Source: Azospirillum oryzae
Lineage (GTDB): Bacteria > Pseudomonadota > Alphaproteobacteria > Azospirillales > Azospirillaceae
NCBI RefSeq assembly: GCF_900177515.1
Contig: NZ_FXAK01000007.1
Location: 1 to 64,000 of the forward strand
Direction: 5' to 3'
Length of the DNA: 64,000 nt
Part shown: positions 25,501 to 38,337 of the stretch, in pieces
Numbering within the stretch: the stretch's first letter is position 1
Layout: each line of letters starts with the position of its first letter
Notes under the pieces: model-generated
The model's database searches: none
What the model was told of the DNA's origin: nothing
The model's input: the letters and a program-made list of their open reading frames with translations, nothing else
Made by a program: the position numbers and the translations under genes

Positions 25501-26829
25501 ATGTTCACCACCATCTACGCTCTCGCCACCGCCCCCGGCCGATCCGGTGTGGCGGTGGTTCGCATTTCGGGACCCGAGGCCGGATCCGCCCTCACGGCGC
25601 TGACCGGCCGTCCCCTGCCCGCGCCGCGTCGTGCCGTGCTGACCAAGCTGCGCGATCCCGGGAGCGGCGATGCCCTCGACGATGCGCTGGTCCTGCGCTT
25701 CACCGGCCCCGCCAGCTTCACCGGCGAGGACGTGGTGGAGTTGCACCTGCATGGCGGTCGCGCCGTCGTCACCGGCGTGATCGAGGCGCTCGCCACCCTG
25801 CCCGGTTTGCGGCTGGCCGAACCCGGCGAGTTCACCCGCCGCGCTTTCGAGAACGGCAAGCTCGACCTGACGGAGGCCGAAGCGGTCGCCGACCTGATCG
25901 ACGCCGAGACCACGGCCCAGCGCCGGCAGGCGTTGCGGCAGATGGAGGGTGCGCTCGGCAAGCTCTATGACGGCTGGCGGGAGCGGTTGACCCGCGCGCT
26001 CGCCCACATCGAGGCCGACATCGATTTCGCCGAGGACGATCTGCCCGGCGGTGTCGCCGACGCTGTCCGTCCGGTGATCACCGGGCTGGCCGACGAGATC
26101 GCGACGCACCTGAATGACGGCGGCCGTGGCGAGCGTCTGCGCGAAGGGCTGCACATCGCCATCGTCGGCGCGCCGAATGCCGGCAAGTCGAGCCTGCTGA
26201 ACGCGCTTGCCCGCCGGGATGCCGCCATCGTCTCCGCCCGCGCCGGAACCACCCGCGACATCATCGAGGTGCATCTCGACCTCGGCGGCTATCCCGTCGT
26301 GCTGGCCGACACCGCCGGCCTGCGCGAGGCTGCGGCCGACGAGGTGGAGGAGGAAGGCATCCGCCGGGCCCGCGACCGGGCTGCGCGCGCCGACGTGAAG
26401 GTTGCGGTGTTCGATGCCACCACCCTGCCCGATCTCGACCCGGCGACGCTGGGCCTGATCGATACCGACACAGTGGTGGTGTTCAACAAGACCGACCTCG
26501 CGACGGCCGGCGATCTGCGCCCGGATCTGTCGCCGATCCTGGTCTCCGCCCACACCGGCGCCGGGCTGAAGGCGTTGGAGGAGGCGCTGACCGCCTTCAG
26601 CGCCGACCGGCTTGCCATCGGCAGCGCTCCATCCCTGACCCGTGCCCGGCACCGTGCCGCGCTGACCGAGTGCCGGGGGTCGTTGCTGCGGGCACTGGAC
26701 GCGCCGCTCCCCGAACTGGCGGCGGAGGATGTACGCCTCGCCAGCCGGGCGTTGGGGCGCATCACCGGACGGGTGGATGTGGAGGATCTGCTGGACGTGA
26801 TCTTCCGCGACTTCTGCATTGGCAAGTGA
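25501..26829 (+). CDS. mnmE: tRNA uridine-5-carboxymethylaminomethyl modification GTPase
   Basis: A 442-residue GTPase that with MnmG makes the cmnm5/nm5 modification at wobble U34 of certain tRNAs. The N-terminal folate-binding domain begins TTIYALATAPGRSGVAVVR, the G domain has GAPNAGKSSLLNAL (P-loop, about residue 223), DTAGLRE (G3) and NKTD (G4), and the C terminus ends CIGK with the catalytic Cys. It is separated from mnmG by a perfect parS site. Confidence 0.96.
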   Translation: MFTTIYALATAPGRSGVAVVRISGPEAGSALTALTGRPLPAPRRAVLTKLRDPGSGDALDDALVLRFTGPASFTGEDVVELHLHGGRAVVTGVIEALATLPGLRLAEPGEFTRRAFENGKLDLTEAEAVADLIDAETTAQRRQALRQMEGALGKLYDGWRERLTRALAHIEADIDFAEDDLPGGVADAVRPVITGLADEIATHLNDGGRGERLREGLHIAIVGAPNAGKSSLLNALARRDAAIVSARAGTTRDIIEVHLDLGGYPVVLADTAGLREAAADEVEEEGIRRARDRAARADVKVAVFDATTLPDLDPATLGLIDTDTVVVFNKTDLATAGDLRPDLSPILVSAHTGAGLKALEEALTAFSADRLAIGSAPSLTRARHRAALTECRGSLLRALDAPLPELAAEDVRLASRALGRITGRVDVEDLLDVIFRDFCIGK

Positions 26830-26847
26830 GAGCGGGAAGTGAGGGCG

Positions 26848-26863
26848 TGTTTCACGTGAAACA
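26848..26863. promoter_or_regulatory. parS: parS site 3, perfect match
   Basis: TGTTTCACGTGAAACA is identical to the consensus over all 16 positions. It is intergenic between mnmE and mnmG, 9.7 kb right of the origin and 2.6 kb left of parA. Confidence 0.96.
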
Positions 26864-26946
26864 GCGCTGATGCGCCCCACTTGTCCCTGCCCCGCCGCCC
26901 TGCCTCCCTCTTGGATCCCCGGCGCCATTCGGCTATGGTCCCGCGC

Positions 26947-28823
<1,877 letters not shown>

Positions 28824-28827
<4 letters not shown>

Positions 28828-29438
28828 GCGGGTTCGACGCGGTTGCATTTCAGGAGGCCACCGGTGTTTCACGTGAAACGCTCGACCGACTGATCGCCTA
28901 TGACGGGTTGCTGCGCAAGTGGCAGCCGAAGATCAATCTGGTCGGCCCCTCCACTTTGCCCGACGCCTGGAAGCGCCACTTCCTCGATTCCGCCCAGCTC
29001 TACCCGCTGCTGCCGGAGGGCACGCGGGTACTGGTCGACCTCGGCAGCGGTGCCGGTTTTCCCGGTCTGGTGCTCGCCATCCTCGGTGTGCCGCAGGTGC
29101 ATCTGATCGAAAGCGACGTGCGCAAATGCGCTTTCCTGCGCGAGGTCGCCCGCGTCTGCGAAGCACCGGTCACCGTCCACACCAAGCGGATCGAGACCGT
29201 CACCGGCATCGAGGCCGACGTGGTCACCGCCCGTGCATTGGCGCCGCTGGCAGACCTCTTCGCCTGGGCCCATCCTTTCATCGGATCGCGCGGCAAGTGC
29301 CTGTTCCTGAAGGGCGCCGCGCTGGACGACGAATTGACCGCCACCACGCAATATTGGACAATGGAACCCGAGCGATTTGACAGCCGCACAGATCCGAGCG
29401 GAGCCATCCTGCGTGTGAGTGACTTAAAGCGTGCGTGA
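28824..29438 (+). CDS. rsmG: 16S rRNA (guanine-527-N7) methyltransferase
   Basis: A 204-residue SAM-dependent methyltransferase. [16 protein letters not shown] is the SAM-binding loop and [10 protein letters not shown] precedes it as in the family. A parS palindrome overlaps codons 15-19 and is read as VSRET. ATG overlaps the mnmG stop, and the stop overlaps a GTG that could be a longer parA start. Confidence 0.94.
28865..28880. promoter_or_regulatory. parS: parS-like site 4, inside the 5' end of rsmG
   Basis: TGTTTCACGTGAAACG matches the consensus at 15 of 16 positions. It is 2.0 kb from site 3 and 0.6 kb upstream of parA. Confidence 0.92.
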
Positions 29439-29500
29439 AAACGGTGCCTGACACTCTCCCTCCGCCTTCTTCCCGCCAACCGGACTCCCGAGAGGCTGCC

Positions 29501-30298
29501 ATGTCTGCCGTCACCCGTCCCCTTGCCCGTGTGGTTGCGATTGCCAACCAGAAGGGCGGCGTGGGCAAGACCACGACGACGATCAACCTCGCCACCGCGC
29601 TCGCCGTCATCGGCAAGCGGGTACTGGTGATCGACCTTGACCCGCAGGGCAATGCGTCCACCGGTCTCGGCATCCCCCGCTCGGACCGCCGCGTCGGCAT
29701 CTATGACGTGTTGTTCGACGATGTGTCGCTGGAAGAGGCGGCCACCCCCTCCTCCGTGCCGAACCTGTCGATAATCACCTCGTCGGTCGATCTGTCGGGC
29801 GCGGAGATCGAGCTGGTCGGCGCCGAGCGCCGCGAGTTCCGCCTGCGCGAAGCGGTCGCCAACAGCGCGCTCGAATACGACTATGTCCTGATCGACTGCC
29901 CGCCGGCGCTGGGCCTGCTGACGCTGAACGCGCTGGTCGCGTCGCATGCGGTGATGGTTCCCCTGCAGTGCGAGTTCTACGCGCTGGAGGGTCTCAGCCA
30001 TCTGGTCCGCACCATCGAGCGGGTGAAGCGCGCCTTCAACCCGAACCTGGACATCCACGGTGTCGTGCTGACCATGTTCGACAAGCGCAACAATCTGTCC
30101 GACATGGTGGCGGCGGACGTCCGCGGCTTCTTCGGGGAGAAGGTGTACGACACCGTGATCCCGCGCAACGTCAAGGTGTCGGAGGCGCCGTCCCACGGCA
30201 AGCCGGTGCTGATCTACGACATGCGCTGCCCCGGATCCCAGGCCTACATCCATCTGGCGGGCGAGGTGCTGCGCCGTGAGAAGAGACTGACCGCATGA
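29501..30298 (+). CDS. parA: Chromosome-partitioning ATPase ParA
   Basis: A 265-residue deviant Walker ATPase that moves the ParB-parS complex. The signature KGGVGKTTTT is at residues 18-27, LDPQGNAS is motif A', and DCPPALGLLT is Walker B. The ATG at 29501 was chosen because GAGAGG lies just upstream; a GTG at 29435 overlapping the rsmG stop would add 22 unconserved residues. The stop overlaps parB (ATGA). Confidence 0.95.
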   Translation: MSAVTRPLARVVAIANQKGGVGKTTTTINLATALAVIGKRVLVIDLDPQGNASTGLGIPRSDRRVGIYDVLFDDVSLEEAATPSSVPNLSIITSSVDLSGAEIELVGAERREFRLREAVANSALEYDYVLIDCPPALGLLTLNALVASHAVMVPLQCEFYALEGLSHLVRTIERVKRAFNPNLDIHGVVLTMFDKRNNLSDMVAADVRGFFGEKVYDTVIPRNVKVSEAPSHGKPVLIYDMRCPGSQAYIHLAGEVLRREKRLTA

Positions 30299-31206
30299 TC
30301 GACGACACCAAGCAAGGGGGCGCCCGCCGCGCCAGCCTGGGCCGCGGCCTTTCCGCCCTGTTCGGCGAGGCGACCGAGGATTATTCGGCGCTCGACAAGG
30401 TGCGGCAGTCCAAGCAGGTGCCGATCGAGTTCGTGCACCCCGGCAAGTACCAGCCGCGGCGGAAGTTTGACGAGGAGGCCATCCAGGGCCTCGTCGACTC
30501 CATCCGCGACAAGGGCATCCTGCAGCCCCTGCTCGTCCGCCGCGATGGCGAGGATGCCAACTCCTACGAGCTGATCGCCGGCGAGCGCCGCTGGCGCGCC
30601 GCGCAGATCGCCGGCCTGCACGAGGTTCCGGTCGTCATCCGCGATCTCAGCGACCGCGAGGCGCTGGAAATCGCGCTGATCGAGAACATCCAGCGCCAGG
30701 ATCTGACCCCCCTGGAAGAGGCGGAGGGCTATCGCCGCCTGATGGAGGAGTTCGAGCACACGCAGGAGGATCTGGCCCGCGCCGTCGGCAAGAGCCGCAG
30801 CCATGTCGCCAACATGATGCGCCTGCTGGCTCTGCCGGAACCGGTCAAGTCGATGGTTCAGGATGGCGCGCTGACCGCCGGCCACGCCCGCGCCCTGCTG
30901 ACCGCCCCGGATCCGGCCGCGGTTGCCCGCGAAGTGGTGACGCGCGGCCTGAACGTCCGCCAGACCGAAGACCTGATGCGCGGCGACCAGCCGAAGGCGA
31001 AGAAGGGCAAGGCCGCGAGCGGTGGAGCCGGATCCGCCCCGGCGATGAAGGACGTCGACCTGATCAATCTGGAGGAGGAGATCTCCGCCCGCATCGGGCT
31101 GAAGGTCGCGATCAACCCGCAGGGGCAGCGCGGGACGATCACCATCCATTACCAGACGCTCGACCAGCTGGACGACGTTCTGCACCGGCTGGGCGGCGAG
31201 GAGTAA
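30295..31206 (+). CDS. parB: Chromosome-partitioning protein ParB (CTP-dependent parS clamp)
   Basis: A 303-residue ParB. The N terminus has [12 protein letters not shown], which contacts ParA. The CTP-binding ParB/Srx domain contains [17 protein letters not shown] (the arginine box). The helix-turn-helix is at about 140-195 ([16 protein letters not shown]) and the C-terminal dimerisation domain ends the protein. Its binding sites are the five parS palindromes in this window. Confidence 0.96.
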   Translation: MIDDTKQGGARRASLGRGLSALFGEATEDYSALDKVRQSKQVPIEFVHPGKYQPRRKFDEEAIQGLVDSIRDKGILQPLLVRRDGEDANSYELIAGERRWRAAQIAGLHEVPVVIRDLSDREALEIALIENIQRQDLTPLEEAEGYRRLMEEFEHTQEDLARAVGKSRSHVANMMRLLALPEPVKSMVQDGALTAGHARALLTAPDPAAVAREVVTRGLNVRQTEDLMRGDQPKAKKGKAASGGAGSAPAMKDVDLINLEEEISARIGLKVAINPQGQRGTITIHYQTLDQLDDVLHRLGGEE

Positions 31207-31214
31207 CGGGTTTC

Positions 31215-31230
31215 GGGGGCGCTTGCCCCC
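31215..31230. terminator. Hairpin between convergent parB and folA
   Basis: gggggc (31215-31220), loop gctt, gccccc (31225-31230). The stem ends at the folA stop codon. A short TTT lies on the left (plus-strand coordinates 31211-31213 read ttt), so no T-tract follows the stem in the parB direction. Weak terminator. Confidence 0.4.
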
Positions 31231-31724
31231 TACCCGCGCACCTTCTCGAAATCGATGTAGCGATAGAACAGCCCGTTCTCTTCCATGGGTGCGCTCGACC
31301 ACACCTCCGCCCATTCCGCACTGATGGGCGGCATCAGCGTGTCGCCTTCCACCACGCTTTCGATGCGGGTCAGGTGAAGGCGATCGGCGATCGGCAGTGT
31401 CTCGCGGAACAGGGCGGCGCCGCCGATGACGCACAGTTCGGCCGCACCGGAGCCTTGTGCCCACGACACCGCCGCCCCAAGACCGGTGAACCAGCGTGCG
31501 CCGTCCTGCTCGCCGACCGTGCCTTGATGGCTGAGCACCAGATTGTCGCGGCCGGGGAGCGGCCGTCGGGGCAGCGACTCCCAGGTCTTCCGACCCATCA
31601 GGATCGGCTTGCCCATCGTCAGTTCCCTGAACCGGCGCAGATCGCTGGGAAGGTGCCAGGGAAGCCGGCCGTCACGGCCGATCACATCGTTCGTAGCCGC
31701 GGCGACGATCAGACTGATGAGCAT
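31230..31724 (-). CDS. folA: Dihydrofolate reductase
   Basis: A 164-residue DHFR reducing dihydrofolate to tetrahydrofolate with NADPH. ISLIVAAATNDVIGRDGRLPWHLPSDL contains the substrate loop and the Asp after HLPS (quoted only partly conserved part: GRLPWHLPSD), PILMGRKTWES binds NADPH, and CVIGGAALF is present. The start at 31724 (MLISLIV) fits the family; six more codons upstream are possible. No thyA is adjacent. Confidence 0.94.
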   Translation of the reverse strand: MLISLIVAAATNDVIGRDGRLPWHLPSDLRRFRELTMGKPILMGRKTWESLPRRPLPGRDNLVLSHQGTVGEQDGARWFTGLGAAVSWAQGSGAAELCVIGGAALFRETLPIADRLHLTRIESVVEGDTLMPPISAEWAEVWSSAPMEENGLFYRYIDFEKVRG

Positions 31725-31757
31725 CCCCTGCCCTTTCCCCATTGAAGACCAGGGATC

Positions 31758-32927
31758 TTACGCCAGAATTGCGCCGAGCACCGCGTTCAGACGCTGTAGT
31801 CCCTCCGATGTCGCGAACAGGCGTTCGGCATCGCGGGTGAGAAAGCCGCCGTCGATCAGCCGCGACAGCGCCACCGGATCGACGAAATCGTCGAGCGACC
31901 GGCCGGTCTCCTCCACCAGACGGGCAAGCCGCACCCCTTCGCTCAGGCGCAGTCCCATCATCAGCAGCTCGGTGCCGCGGGCATCGCGGTCGATCGGATC
32001 GGGGGCGGCGGCACCATGGCCGTCGCGCTCCACCCGCTCCAGCCAGATTTCAGGCGCACGATGCGCACGGGTGGCGAACTTCTCGCCATGCATGGTCAGC
32101 CGGCCATGGGCGCCGGGACCGATGCCGACATAGTCGCCATAGCGCCAGTAGGTCAGGTTGTGGCGGCTTTCCTCGCCGGGCCGGGCATGGTTGGAAATCT
32201 CGTAGGCCGGCAGCCCCGCCGCGGTCAGCTGACTCTGCGTCGCCTCGTAGAGATCGCCGGCCAAATCCTCGTCGGGCAGCACCAGCTCACCGCGGGCATG
32301 CAGCGGATAGAAGGCGGTGCCCTCCTCGATCGTCAGTTGGTAGACCGACAGGTGGCCGACGGCGTAATCCAGCGCCCGCGCCAGTTCCGCCTGCCACGTC
32401 GCCACCGTCTGGCCGGGACGGGCATAGATCAGGTCGAAGGAAAAGCGGTCGAAGGTCCTTGCCGCCAGTTCGATGGCGCCGGTCGCCTCCGCCGCGTTGT
32501 GCTGGCGGCCGAGGAACTTCAGGCTGGCGTCGTCCAGTGCCTGGATGCCCAGCGAGACGCGGTTGATCCCGGCGCTGCGGAAGGCACGGAACTTGTCGGC
32601 CTCGACGGAGGTCGGATTGGCCTCCAGCGTCACCTCCAGCCCGTCGGCAACCTGCCACCGTTGGGTGACGCGGTCGATGACGGCGCCGACCGTGGCCGGT
32701 TCCATCAGCGACGGGGTGCCGCCGCCGAAGAAGATCGAGGTGACGGTGCGGCCGGCGGTCAGGTCGGCGTAATGGTCCAGCTCGCGCAGCAGCCCGGCCC
32801 GCCAACGGTCATGGTCGACCCGCTCGCGGACATGGCTGTTGAAATCGCAATAGGGGCACTTCGACTTGCAGAAGGGCCAATGGACGTAAACGGCAAAACC
32901 AGGATCGGACACGCTCACCGGAAACAC
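31758..32927 (-). CDS. hemW: Haem chaperone HemW (radical SAM; formerly called HemN-like)
   Basis: A 389-residue radical SAM protein. The 4Fe-4S motif is CKSKCPYC (Cys 20, 24, 27) and FFGGGTPS is the SAM glycine motif. It lacks the fourth nearby Cys of true coproporphyrinogen dehydrogenase HemN and has [20 protein letters not shown], typical of HemW, which binds haem and hands it to acceptors. It overlaps rdgB by 13 bp, an arrangement common in proteobacteria. Confidence 0.92.
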   Translation of the reverse strand: MFPVSVSDPGFAVYVHWPFCKSKCPYCDFNSHVRERVDHDRWRAGLLRELDHYADLTAGRTVTSIFFGGGTPSLMEPATVGAVIDRVTQRWQVADGLEVTLEANPTSVEADKFRAFRSAGINRVSLGIQALDDASLKFLGRQHNAAEATGAIELAARTFDRFSFDLIYARPGQTVATWQAELARALDYAVGHLSVYQLTIEEGTAFYPLHARGELVLPDEDLAGDLYEATQSQLTAAGLPAYEISNHARPGEESRHNLTYWRYGDYVGIGPGAHGRLTMHGEKFATRAHRAPEIWLERVERDGHGAAAPDPIDRDARGTELLMMGLRLSEGVRLARLVEETGRSLDDFVDPVALSRLIDGGFLTRDAERLFATSEGLQRLNAVLGAILA

Positions 32928-33529
32928 CGCTCCACCAGCTGGCGGAAGGCGTCGGCACGGTGGCTCATCTCGTGCTTCTTGGCCGGGTCCATCTCTCCGA
33001 AGGTCAGTTCGTGGCCGTCCGGCAGGAACATCGGGTCATAGCCGAAGCCGTGGGGACCGCGCGGCGGCCACACCAGAGTGCCGTAGCAGCGGCCCTCCAC
33101 CGTCTCGACATGGCCGTCCGGCCAGGCGAGCGACAGGGCGCAGACGAAATAGGCGCTGCGGTCGGTCTTGCCGGCCATAGATTGCTGGGCCAGCCCGTCC
33201 TCTACCTTCCGCATCGCCATGGCGAAGTCCTTGGTCGGGCCGGCCCAGCGGGCGGAATAGATGCCGGGATCGCCGTTCAGCGCCGGCACCACCAGCCCGC
33301 TGTCGTCGGCGAGCGCGACATGCCCTGCGGCCGCCGCGGCCTTCGCCTTCAGCTCCGCATTGGCGATGAAGCTGGTCCCGGTCTCTTCCGGTTCGGGCAG
33401 GCCCAGCTCCCCGGCCGAGGTGAAGGTGGCGACATAGGGGCCGAGCAGATCGGCGATCTCGCGCACCTTGCCCTTGTTGTGGCTGGCGATGACGAGCGTG
33501 TCGCCGGTGAAGCGGCGGGGAGCGGACAT
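32915..33529 (-). CDS. rdgB: XTP/dITP diphosphatase (non-canonical purine NTP pyrophosphatase)
   Basis: A 204-residue Ham1/RdgB enzyme that removes ITP and XTP from the nucleotide pool. [13 protein letters not shown] is the N-terminal loop, [10 protein letters not shown] carries the catalytic Asp, and [12 protein letters not shown] and SHRADAF are C-terminal motifs. It follows rph by 27 bp on the same strand and overlaps hemW. Confidence 0.95.
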   Translation of the reverse strand: MSAPRRFTGDTLVIASHNKGKVREIADLLGPYVATFTSAGELGLPEPEETGTSFIANAELKAKAAAAAGHVALADDSGLVVPALNGDPGIYSARWAGPTKDFAMAMRKVEDGLAQQSMAGKTDRSAYFVCALSLAWPDGHVETVEGRCYGTLVWPPRGPHGFGYDPMFLPDGHELTFGEMDPAKKHEMSHRADAFRQLVERCFR

Positions 33530-33556
33530 GATGATGAACCTCTGGCTGAATCGGCC

Positions 33557-34276
<720 letters not shown>

Positions 34277-34315
34277 GGGTATCATTCCGAAGGTCGTTTG
34301 CGGTTCGGCGGCAAG

Positions 34316-35695
34316 CTAACGGCTCTGCCCGCCCCCGTCCAGCACGGCGTCGGCGACCACCGGTACAGGTGCCGGCATGACGGCGGGCATTTGCGCGGGC
34401 TGCGTCGCCCGCTCCAGCCACAGCGTCAGCAGCGGCACGGCAAGTCCGATGGTGATGGAGATGGTCGCCATGGTGGTCACATGCTCCAGCCGGCCGTCGG
34501 CGGCGTTGGTCAGGATCTCGGCAGACAGGAAGGCGCCGAAGGCGGAGCTGAGATGCTGGACCGCCGACACCAGCGCCATGAAGCCGGCGCGCTCCTGCGG
34601 GTCCGGCACGCGGGAGAAGGCGGCGCCGTTGGCGACCATGCGGATGCCGACGAAGGTCATGAAGAAGGGGAACAGCCCCAGCACCGGCATCCAGGGCCGG
34701 TAGCCGATGAAGGCGAAGAAGATCACCAGGCTCAGCCCCACCGTCGCCGCGAAGGTAACGGCGCTTGAGCCATGGCGGTCGACCAGCCGACCGGCCCAGC
34801 GCGCGGCGAAGAAGCTCAGCGTGCCGCCGGTCATATAGACCAGGCTCAGATGGTCGCGCGGGAAGCCCAGATTGCCCTGCACATAGGCGGCGATGTTGGG
34901 GACGATCATGAATTGCTGGATTTGCACCAGCGCCACGGTGGCATAGGCCAGCCAGACCTTGCGGCGCGACAGCAGCGCCGCCATCCGCACCCAGGCTCCG
35001 GTCTTCACCCCTGCTCCGGTGAGATGGCCGCGCTGCGGCGGCAGGATGGCGATGGCGGCCACGGCGACGATCAGGCCGGCGAAGGCCACCGCGAAGAAGG
35101 GCAGCCGCCAGCCGCCATAGAGCGCCAGCTCCAGCCCCACCGGCACCCCGGCGATGGCCGACAGCGAGAAGGCCGACATGACGGCCCCCATCGCCTGCCC
35201 ACGCCGCTGCGGCGCCACCTGATCGGTCACCGTGGCGATGGCGACCGCGACCGCCGGGCCGCCGAACAGTCCGGCCAGCACACGCGCCGCCAGCAAGGAG
35301 TGGAAGTCCCAGGCCAGCCCGCCCAGCGCGGTCGAGACGATCAGCCCGGCCATGGCGACGGCGAGCGCGCGGCGTCGGTCGAACCGGTCGAGCAGCATCG
35401 ACCCGATCAGTCCGGCCAGGGCCGCGGCGGCGGTGTAGCTGCCGCCGATATAGCCGATGTGCGCCGCCGGGATGTCCAGGGCGCGGGCAAAATCGGGGCC
35501 GAGCGGCATCACCATCATGAAGTCGAGGATGTTGATGAACTGCACCGCCGCGATGACCAGCGTGATTCGGCGTTCGTTCGGCGTCAGCGCGCCTGCGGAT
35601 TTGGGGGCCAGGGACAAGACGGCGGCTCCGGCGGGCGGAATAGCGGGAGTTGTGTTTCGCACCGCATGATACCAGCCGCCTCCCGGCATTCCCAA
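34316..35695 (-). CDS. Major facilitator superfamily transporter
   Basis: A protein of up to 459 residues with about a dozen hydrophobic segments. LLDRFDRRRALAVAMAG is the loop 2-3 MFS signature, and VTDQVAPQRRGQAMGAVMS is also typical. Closest in style to the drug or sugar efflux (AraJ-like) permeases; the substrate is unknown. The start is uncertain: the first 35 residues are before the first membrane segment and a later start is possible. It ends 31 bp before rph. Confidence 0.85.
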   Translation of the reverse strand: MGMPGGGWYHAVRNTTPAIPPAGAAVLSLAPKSAGALTPNERRITLVIAAVQFINILDFMMVMPLGPDFARALDIPAAHIGYIGGSYTAAAALAGLIGSMLLDRFDRRRALAVAMAGLIVSTALGGLAWDFHSLLAARVLAGLFGGPAVAVAIATVTDQVAPQRRGQAMGAVMSAFSLSAIAGVPVGLELALYGGWRLPFFAVAFAGLIVAVAAIAILPPQRGHLTGAGVKTGAWVRMAALLSRRKVWLAYATVALVQIQQFMIVPNIAAYVQGNLGFPRDHLSLVYMTGGTLSFFAARWAGRLVDRHGSSAVTFAATVGLSLVIFFAFIGYRPWMPVLGLFPFFMTFVGIRMVANGAAFSRVPDPQERAGFMALVSAVQHLSSAFGAFLSAEILTNAADGRLEHVTTMATISITIGLAVPLLTLWLERATQPAQMPAVMPAPVPVVADAVLDGGGQSR

Positions 35696-35922
35696 CCTGC
35701 ATGGTCATGCATGGCAAGCGGATCAGATAGGACGTGAAGCAAACTGGATGTGTCGTCAATCGTCAAAAAAATGCATGATTCGTACAAAATGCGGGCGATG
35801 GAGGCTTGGCGAGTTGCGCATGCGGCGTATACCATCGCGGCCCCACCGTCGGCAGCGCACCGCACAAAAGGCACCAACGAAGACCGACGGGCATCAGCAC
35901 TCCGTTGAGGAACACGACATCC

Positions 35923-38187
35923 ATGTCCGACACCAAGCGCGTCACCGACGAAGAGGCCCTGCTGCTGCATTCCAGCGGCCGGCCCGGCAAGCTGGAAATC
36001 ACCCCGACCAAGCCGCTGACCACCCAGCGCGATCTGGCGCTGGCCTATTCCCCGGGCGTCGCCGCGCCCTGCCTGCGCATCGCCGAGGATCCGTCGCTCG
36101 CCTATGACTACACGGCGAAGGGCAACATCGTCGCCATCATCTCCAACGGCACGGCGGTGCTGGGCCTGGGCGACCTGGGCGCGCTCGCCGGCAAGCCGGT
36201 GATGGAGGGCAAGGCGGTGCTGTTCAAGCGCTTCGCCGATGTCGACGGCATCGACCTGGAGGTCGACACCCGCGACGTCGACGAGTTCGTCAACTGCGTG
36301 CGCTTCCTCGGCCCCAGCTTCGGCGGCATCAACCTGGAAGACATCAAGGCGCCCGACTGCTTCATCATCGAGGAGCGGCTGCGCGAGCTGCTGGACATCC
36401 CGGTCTTCCATGACGACCAGCATGGCACCGCGATCATCGCCGCCGCCGGCCTGATCAACGCCTGCGACATCACCGGCCGCCGGATCGAAGACGTGAAGAT
36501 GGTGGTGAACGGCGCCGGCGCGGCGGGCATCGCCTGCGCCGAGCTGTTCTGCACGATGGGTGTTTCACGTGAAAACATCATCCTGTGCGACACCAAGGGC
36601 GTGGTCTACCGCGGTCGCACCAACGGCATGAACCAGTGGAAGTCGTCCTTCGCCGTCGACACCGACAAGCGCACGCTGGAGGAGGCGGTCGCCGGCTCCG
36701 ACGTGTTCGTCGGCCTGTCGGCCAAGGGGGCGATGACGCAGGAGATGGTGAAGTCGATGGCGGCCAAGCCGATCATCTTCGCGCTCGCCAACCCCGATCC
36801 GGAGATCACGCCGGAAGATGTGAAGGCGGTGCGCGCCGATGCCATCGTGGCGACCGGCCGCTCCGACTATCCGAACCAGGTCAACAACGTCCTGGGCTTC
36901 CCCTACCTGTTCCGCGGCGCGCTGGACGTCCGCGCCACCACCATCAACGAGGCAATGAAGGTGGCTGCCGCCAAGGCGCTGGCGGCGCTGGCGCGCGAGG
37001 ATGTGCCGGACGAGGTCGACGCCGCCTATTCGGGGCGCCGGCTGCGCTATGGCCCGGACTACATCATCCCGGTGCCCTTCGACCCGCGCCTGATCGTCAC
37101 CGTCCCGGCCGCCGTCGCCCAGGCGGCGATGGAAAGCGGCGTGGCGCGCAAACCGATCCTCGACCTGACCAGCTACAAGCATTCCTTGCGCACCCGCCTG
37201 GACCCGACCGCCGACAGCCTGGAACTGATCCTGGAGAAGGTGCGGACCAACCCGCGCCGCGTCGTCTTCGCCGAGGGCGAGGAGGAGCGGACCATCCGCG
37301 CCGCCATGGCCTTCCGCGCCCACGGCTATGGCATCCCGGTCCTGATCGGCCGCGAGGAGGTCATCAAGGAACAGCTGGCGGCGATGGGCCAGCCGCACAT
37401 CCAGTTCGAGATCCACAACGCCCGCCTGTCGGACGCCAACCGGCGCTACGCCGATCACCTCTACCGCCGCCTGCAGCGCAAGGGCGCCCTGCTGCGCGAC
37501 TGCCAGCGGATGGTCAACCAGGACCGCAACGTCTTCGCCGCCTGCATGGTGGCGCAGGGCGATGCCCACGCCATGGTAACCGGCCTGACCCGCAGCTTCG
37601 GCGTCGCCTATGAGGAAATCCGCCGCGTCGTCGACCCGAAGGCGAGCGAGCCGGTGTTCGGCCTGCACCTGTTCATCACCCGCAGCCGCACCGTCTTCAT
37701 CGCCGACACCACCGTCCATGTCCGTCCCGACGGCAAGACGCTGGCCGACATCGCGGTCGGCGCCGCGGCCAAGGCCCGGCAGATGGGGCACGAGCCGCGG
37801 ATCGCGATGCTGTCCTTCTCCAACTTCGGCCAGACGCCGCACCCGAACACCGATCCGTTGCGGGAAGCCCTGTCGATCCTCGACAGCCGCCGGGTCGATT
37901 TCGAGTATGACGGCGAAATGTCGGCCGACGTGGCGCTGGACTATCAGCTGATGAAGCGGGTCTATCCGTTCTCGCGGCTGTCCGGTCCGGCGAATGTGCT
38001 GATCATGCCCGGCCTGCATTCCGCCAACATTTCGGCCAAGCTGCTGAACAAGATGGCCGGCGGCCAGATGATCGGCCCGCTGCTGATCGGCCTGGACAAG
38101 CCGGCGCAGATCGTCAGCATGGGCGCCTCGGTCAACGACATCGTCACCGCCGCAGCGCTGGCGGCGCATGACTCGCTGCCGTGGTGA
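35923..38187 (+). CDS. maeB: NADP-dependent malic enzyme with phosphotransacetylase-like C-terminal domain
   Basis: A 754-residue enzyme converting malate to pyruvate, CO2 and NADPH. Residues of about 1-430 are the malic enzyme (AYSPGVAAPCL, FHDDQHGTAII, NGAGAAGIACAEL); residues of about 435-754 are a phosphate acetyltransferase-like domain that in MaeB acts as a regulatory module responding to acetyl-CoA. The start at 35923 (MSDTKRVTDEEALLLH) fits the family; the frame is open 39 codons upstream. A parS site lies inside the gene. Confidence 0.95.
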   Translation: MSDTKRVTDEEALLLHSSGRPGKLEITPTKPLTTQRDLALAYSPGVAAPCLRIAEDPSLAYDYTAKGNIVAIISNGTAVLGLGDLGALAGKPVMEGKAVLFKRFADVDGIDLEVDTRDVDEFVNCVRFLGPSFGGINLEDIKAPDCFIIEERLRELLDIPVFHDDQHGTAIIAAAGLINACDITGRRIEDVKMVVNGAGAAGIACAELFCTMGVSRENIILCDTKGVVYRGRTNGMNQWKSSFAVDTDKRTLEEAVAGSDVFVGLSAKGAMTQEMVKSMAAKPIIFALANPDPEITPEDVKAVRADAIVATGRSDYPNQVNNVLGFPYLFRGALDVRATTINEAMKVAAAKALAALAREDVPDEVDAAYSGRRLRYGPDYIIPVPFDPRLIVTVPAAVAQAAMESGVARKPILDLTSYKHSLRTRLDPTADSLELILEKVRTNPRRVVFAEGEEERTIRAAMAFRAHGYGIPVLIGREEVIKEQLAAMGQPHIQFEIHNARLSDANRRYADHLYRRLQRKGALLRDCQRMVNQDRNVFAACMVAQGDAHAMVTGLTRSFGVAYEEIRRVVDPKASEPVFGLHLFITRSRTVFIADTTVHVRPDGKTLADIAVGAAAKARQMGHEPRIAMLSFSNFGQTPHPNTDPLREALSILDSRRVDFEYDGEMSADVALDYQLMKRVYPFSRLSGPANVLIMPGLHSANISAKLLNKMAGGQMIGPLLIGLDKPAQIVSMGASVNDIVTAAALAAHDSLPW
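36561..36576. promoter_or_regulatory. parS: parS-like site 5, inside maeB
   Basis: TGTTTCACGTGAAAAC matches the consensus at the first 14 of 16 positions. It is 19.5 kb right of the origin and the weakest of the five on its right arm. It is translated as GVSREN. Confidence 0.72.
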
Positions 38188-38214
38188 GGCGCCGCCTTCT
38201 CCACCTTCCAACAG

Positions 38215-38327
38215 TCCCCTCTCCCCCCTGGGGAGAGGGTTAGGGTGAGGGGAACGCACATGCCGAACTGTCTTCGGCTGCGCCGAACCCCCTCATCCCG
38301 ACCTTCTCCCCAGGGGGGAGAAGGAGA
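38215..38327. repeat. Composite intergenic repeat C1: two inverted palindromic units
   Basis: The left unit has the palindrome ctctcccccctggggagag followed by ggttagggtgagggg. The right unit is the reverse-complement type, ccccctcatcccgacc, then ttctccccaggggggagaa. The centre of about 27 bp includes ttcggctgcgccgaa, a small hairpin. It lies between the convergent maeB and GNAT genes. Same family as the elements at 41220 and 51316. Confidence 0.85.
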
Positions 38328-38337
38328 TCGCAGCCCC

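Noticed and set aside
36565..38259. A 564-codon minus-strand frame starting in repeat C1 and antisense to maeB
   Set aside because: The start is inside a repeat (SPHPNPLPRGERG) and the body is a shadow of maeB.
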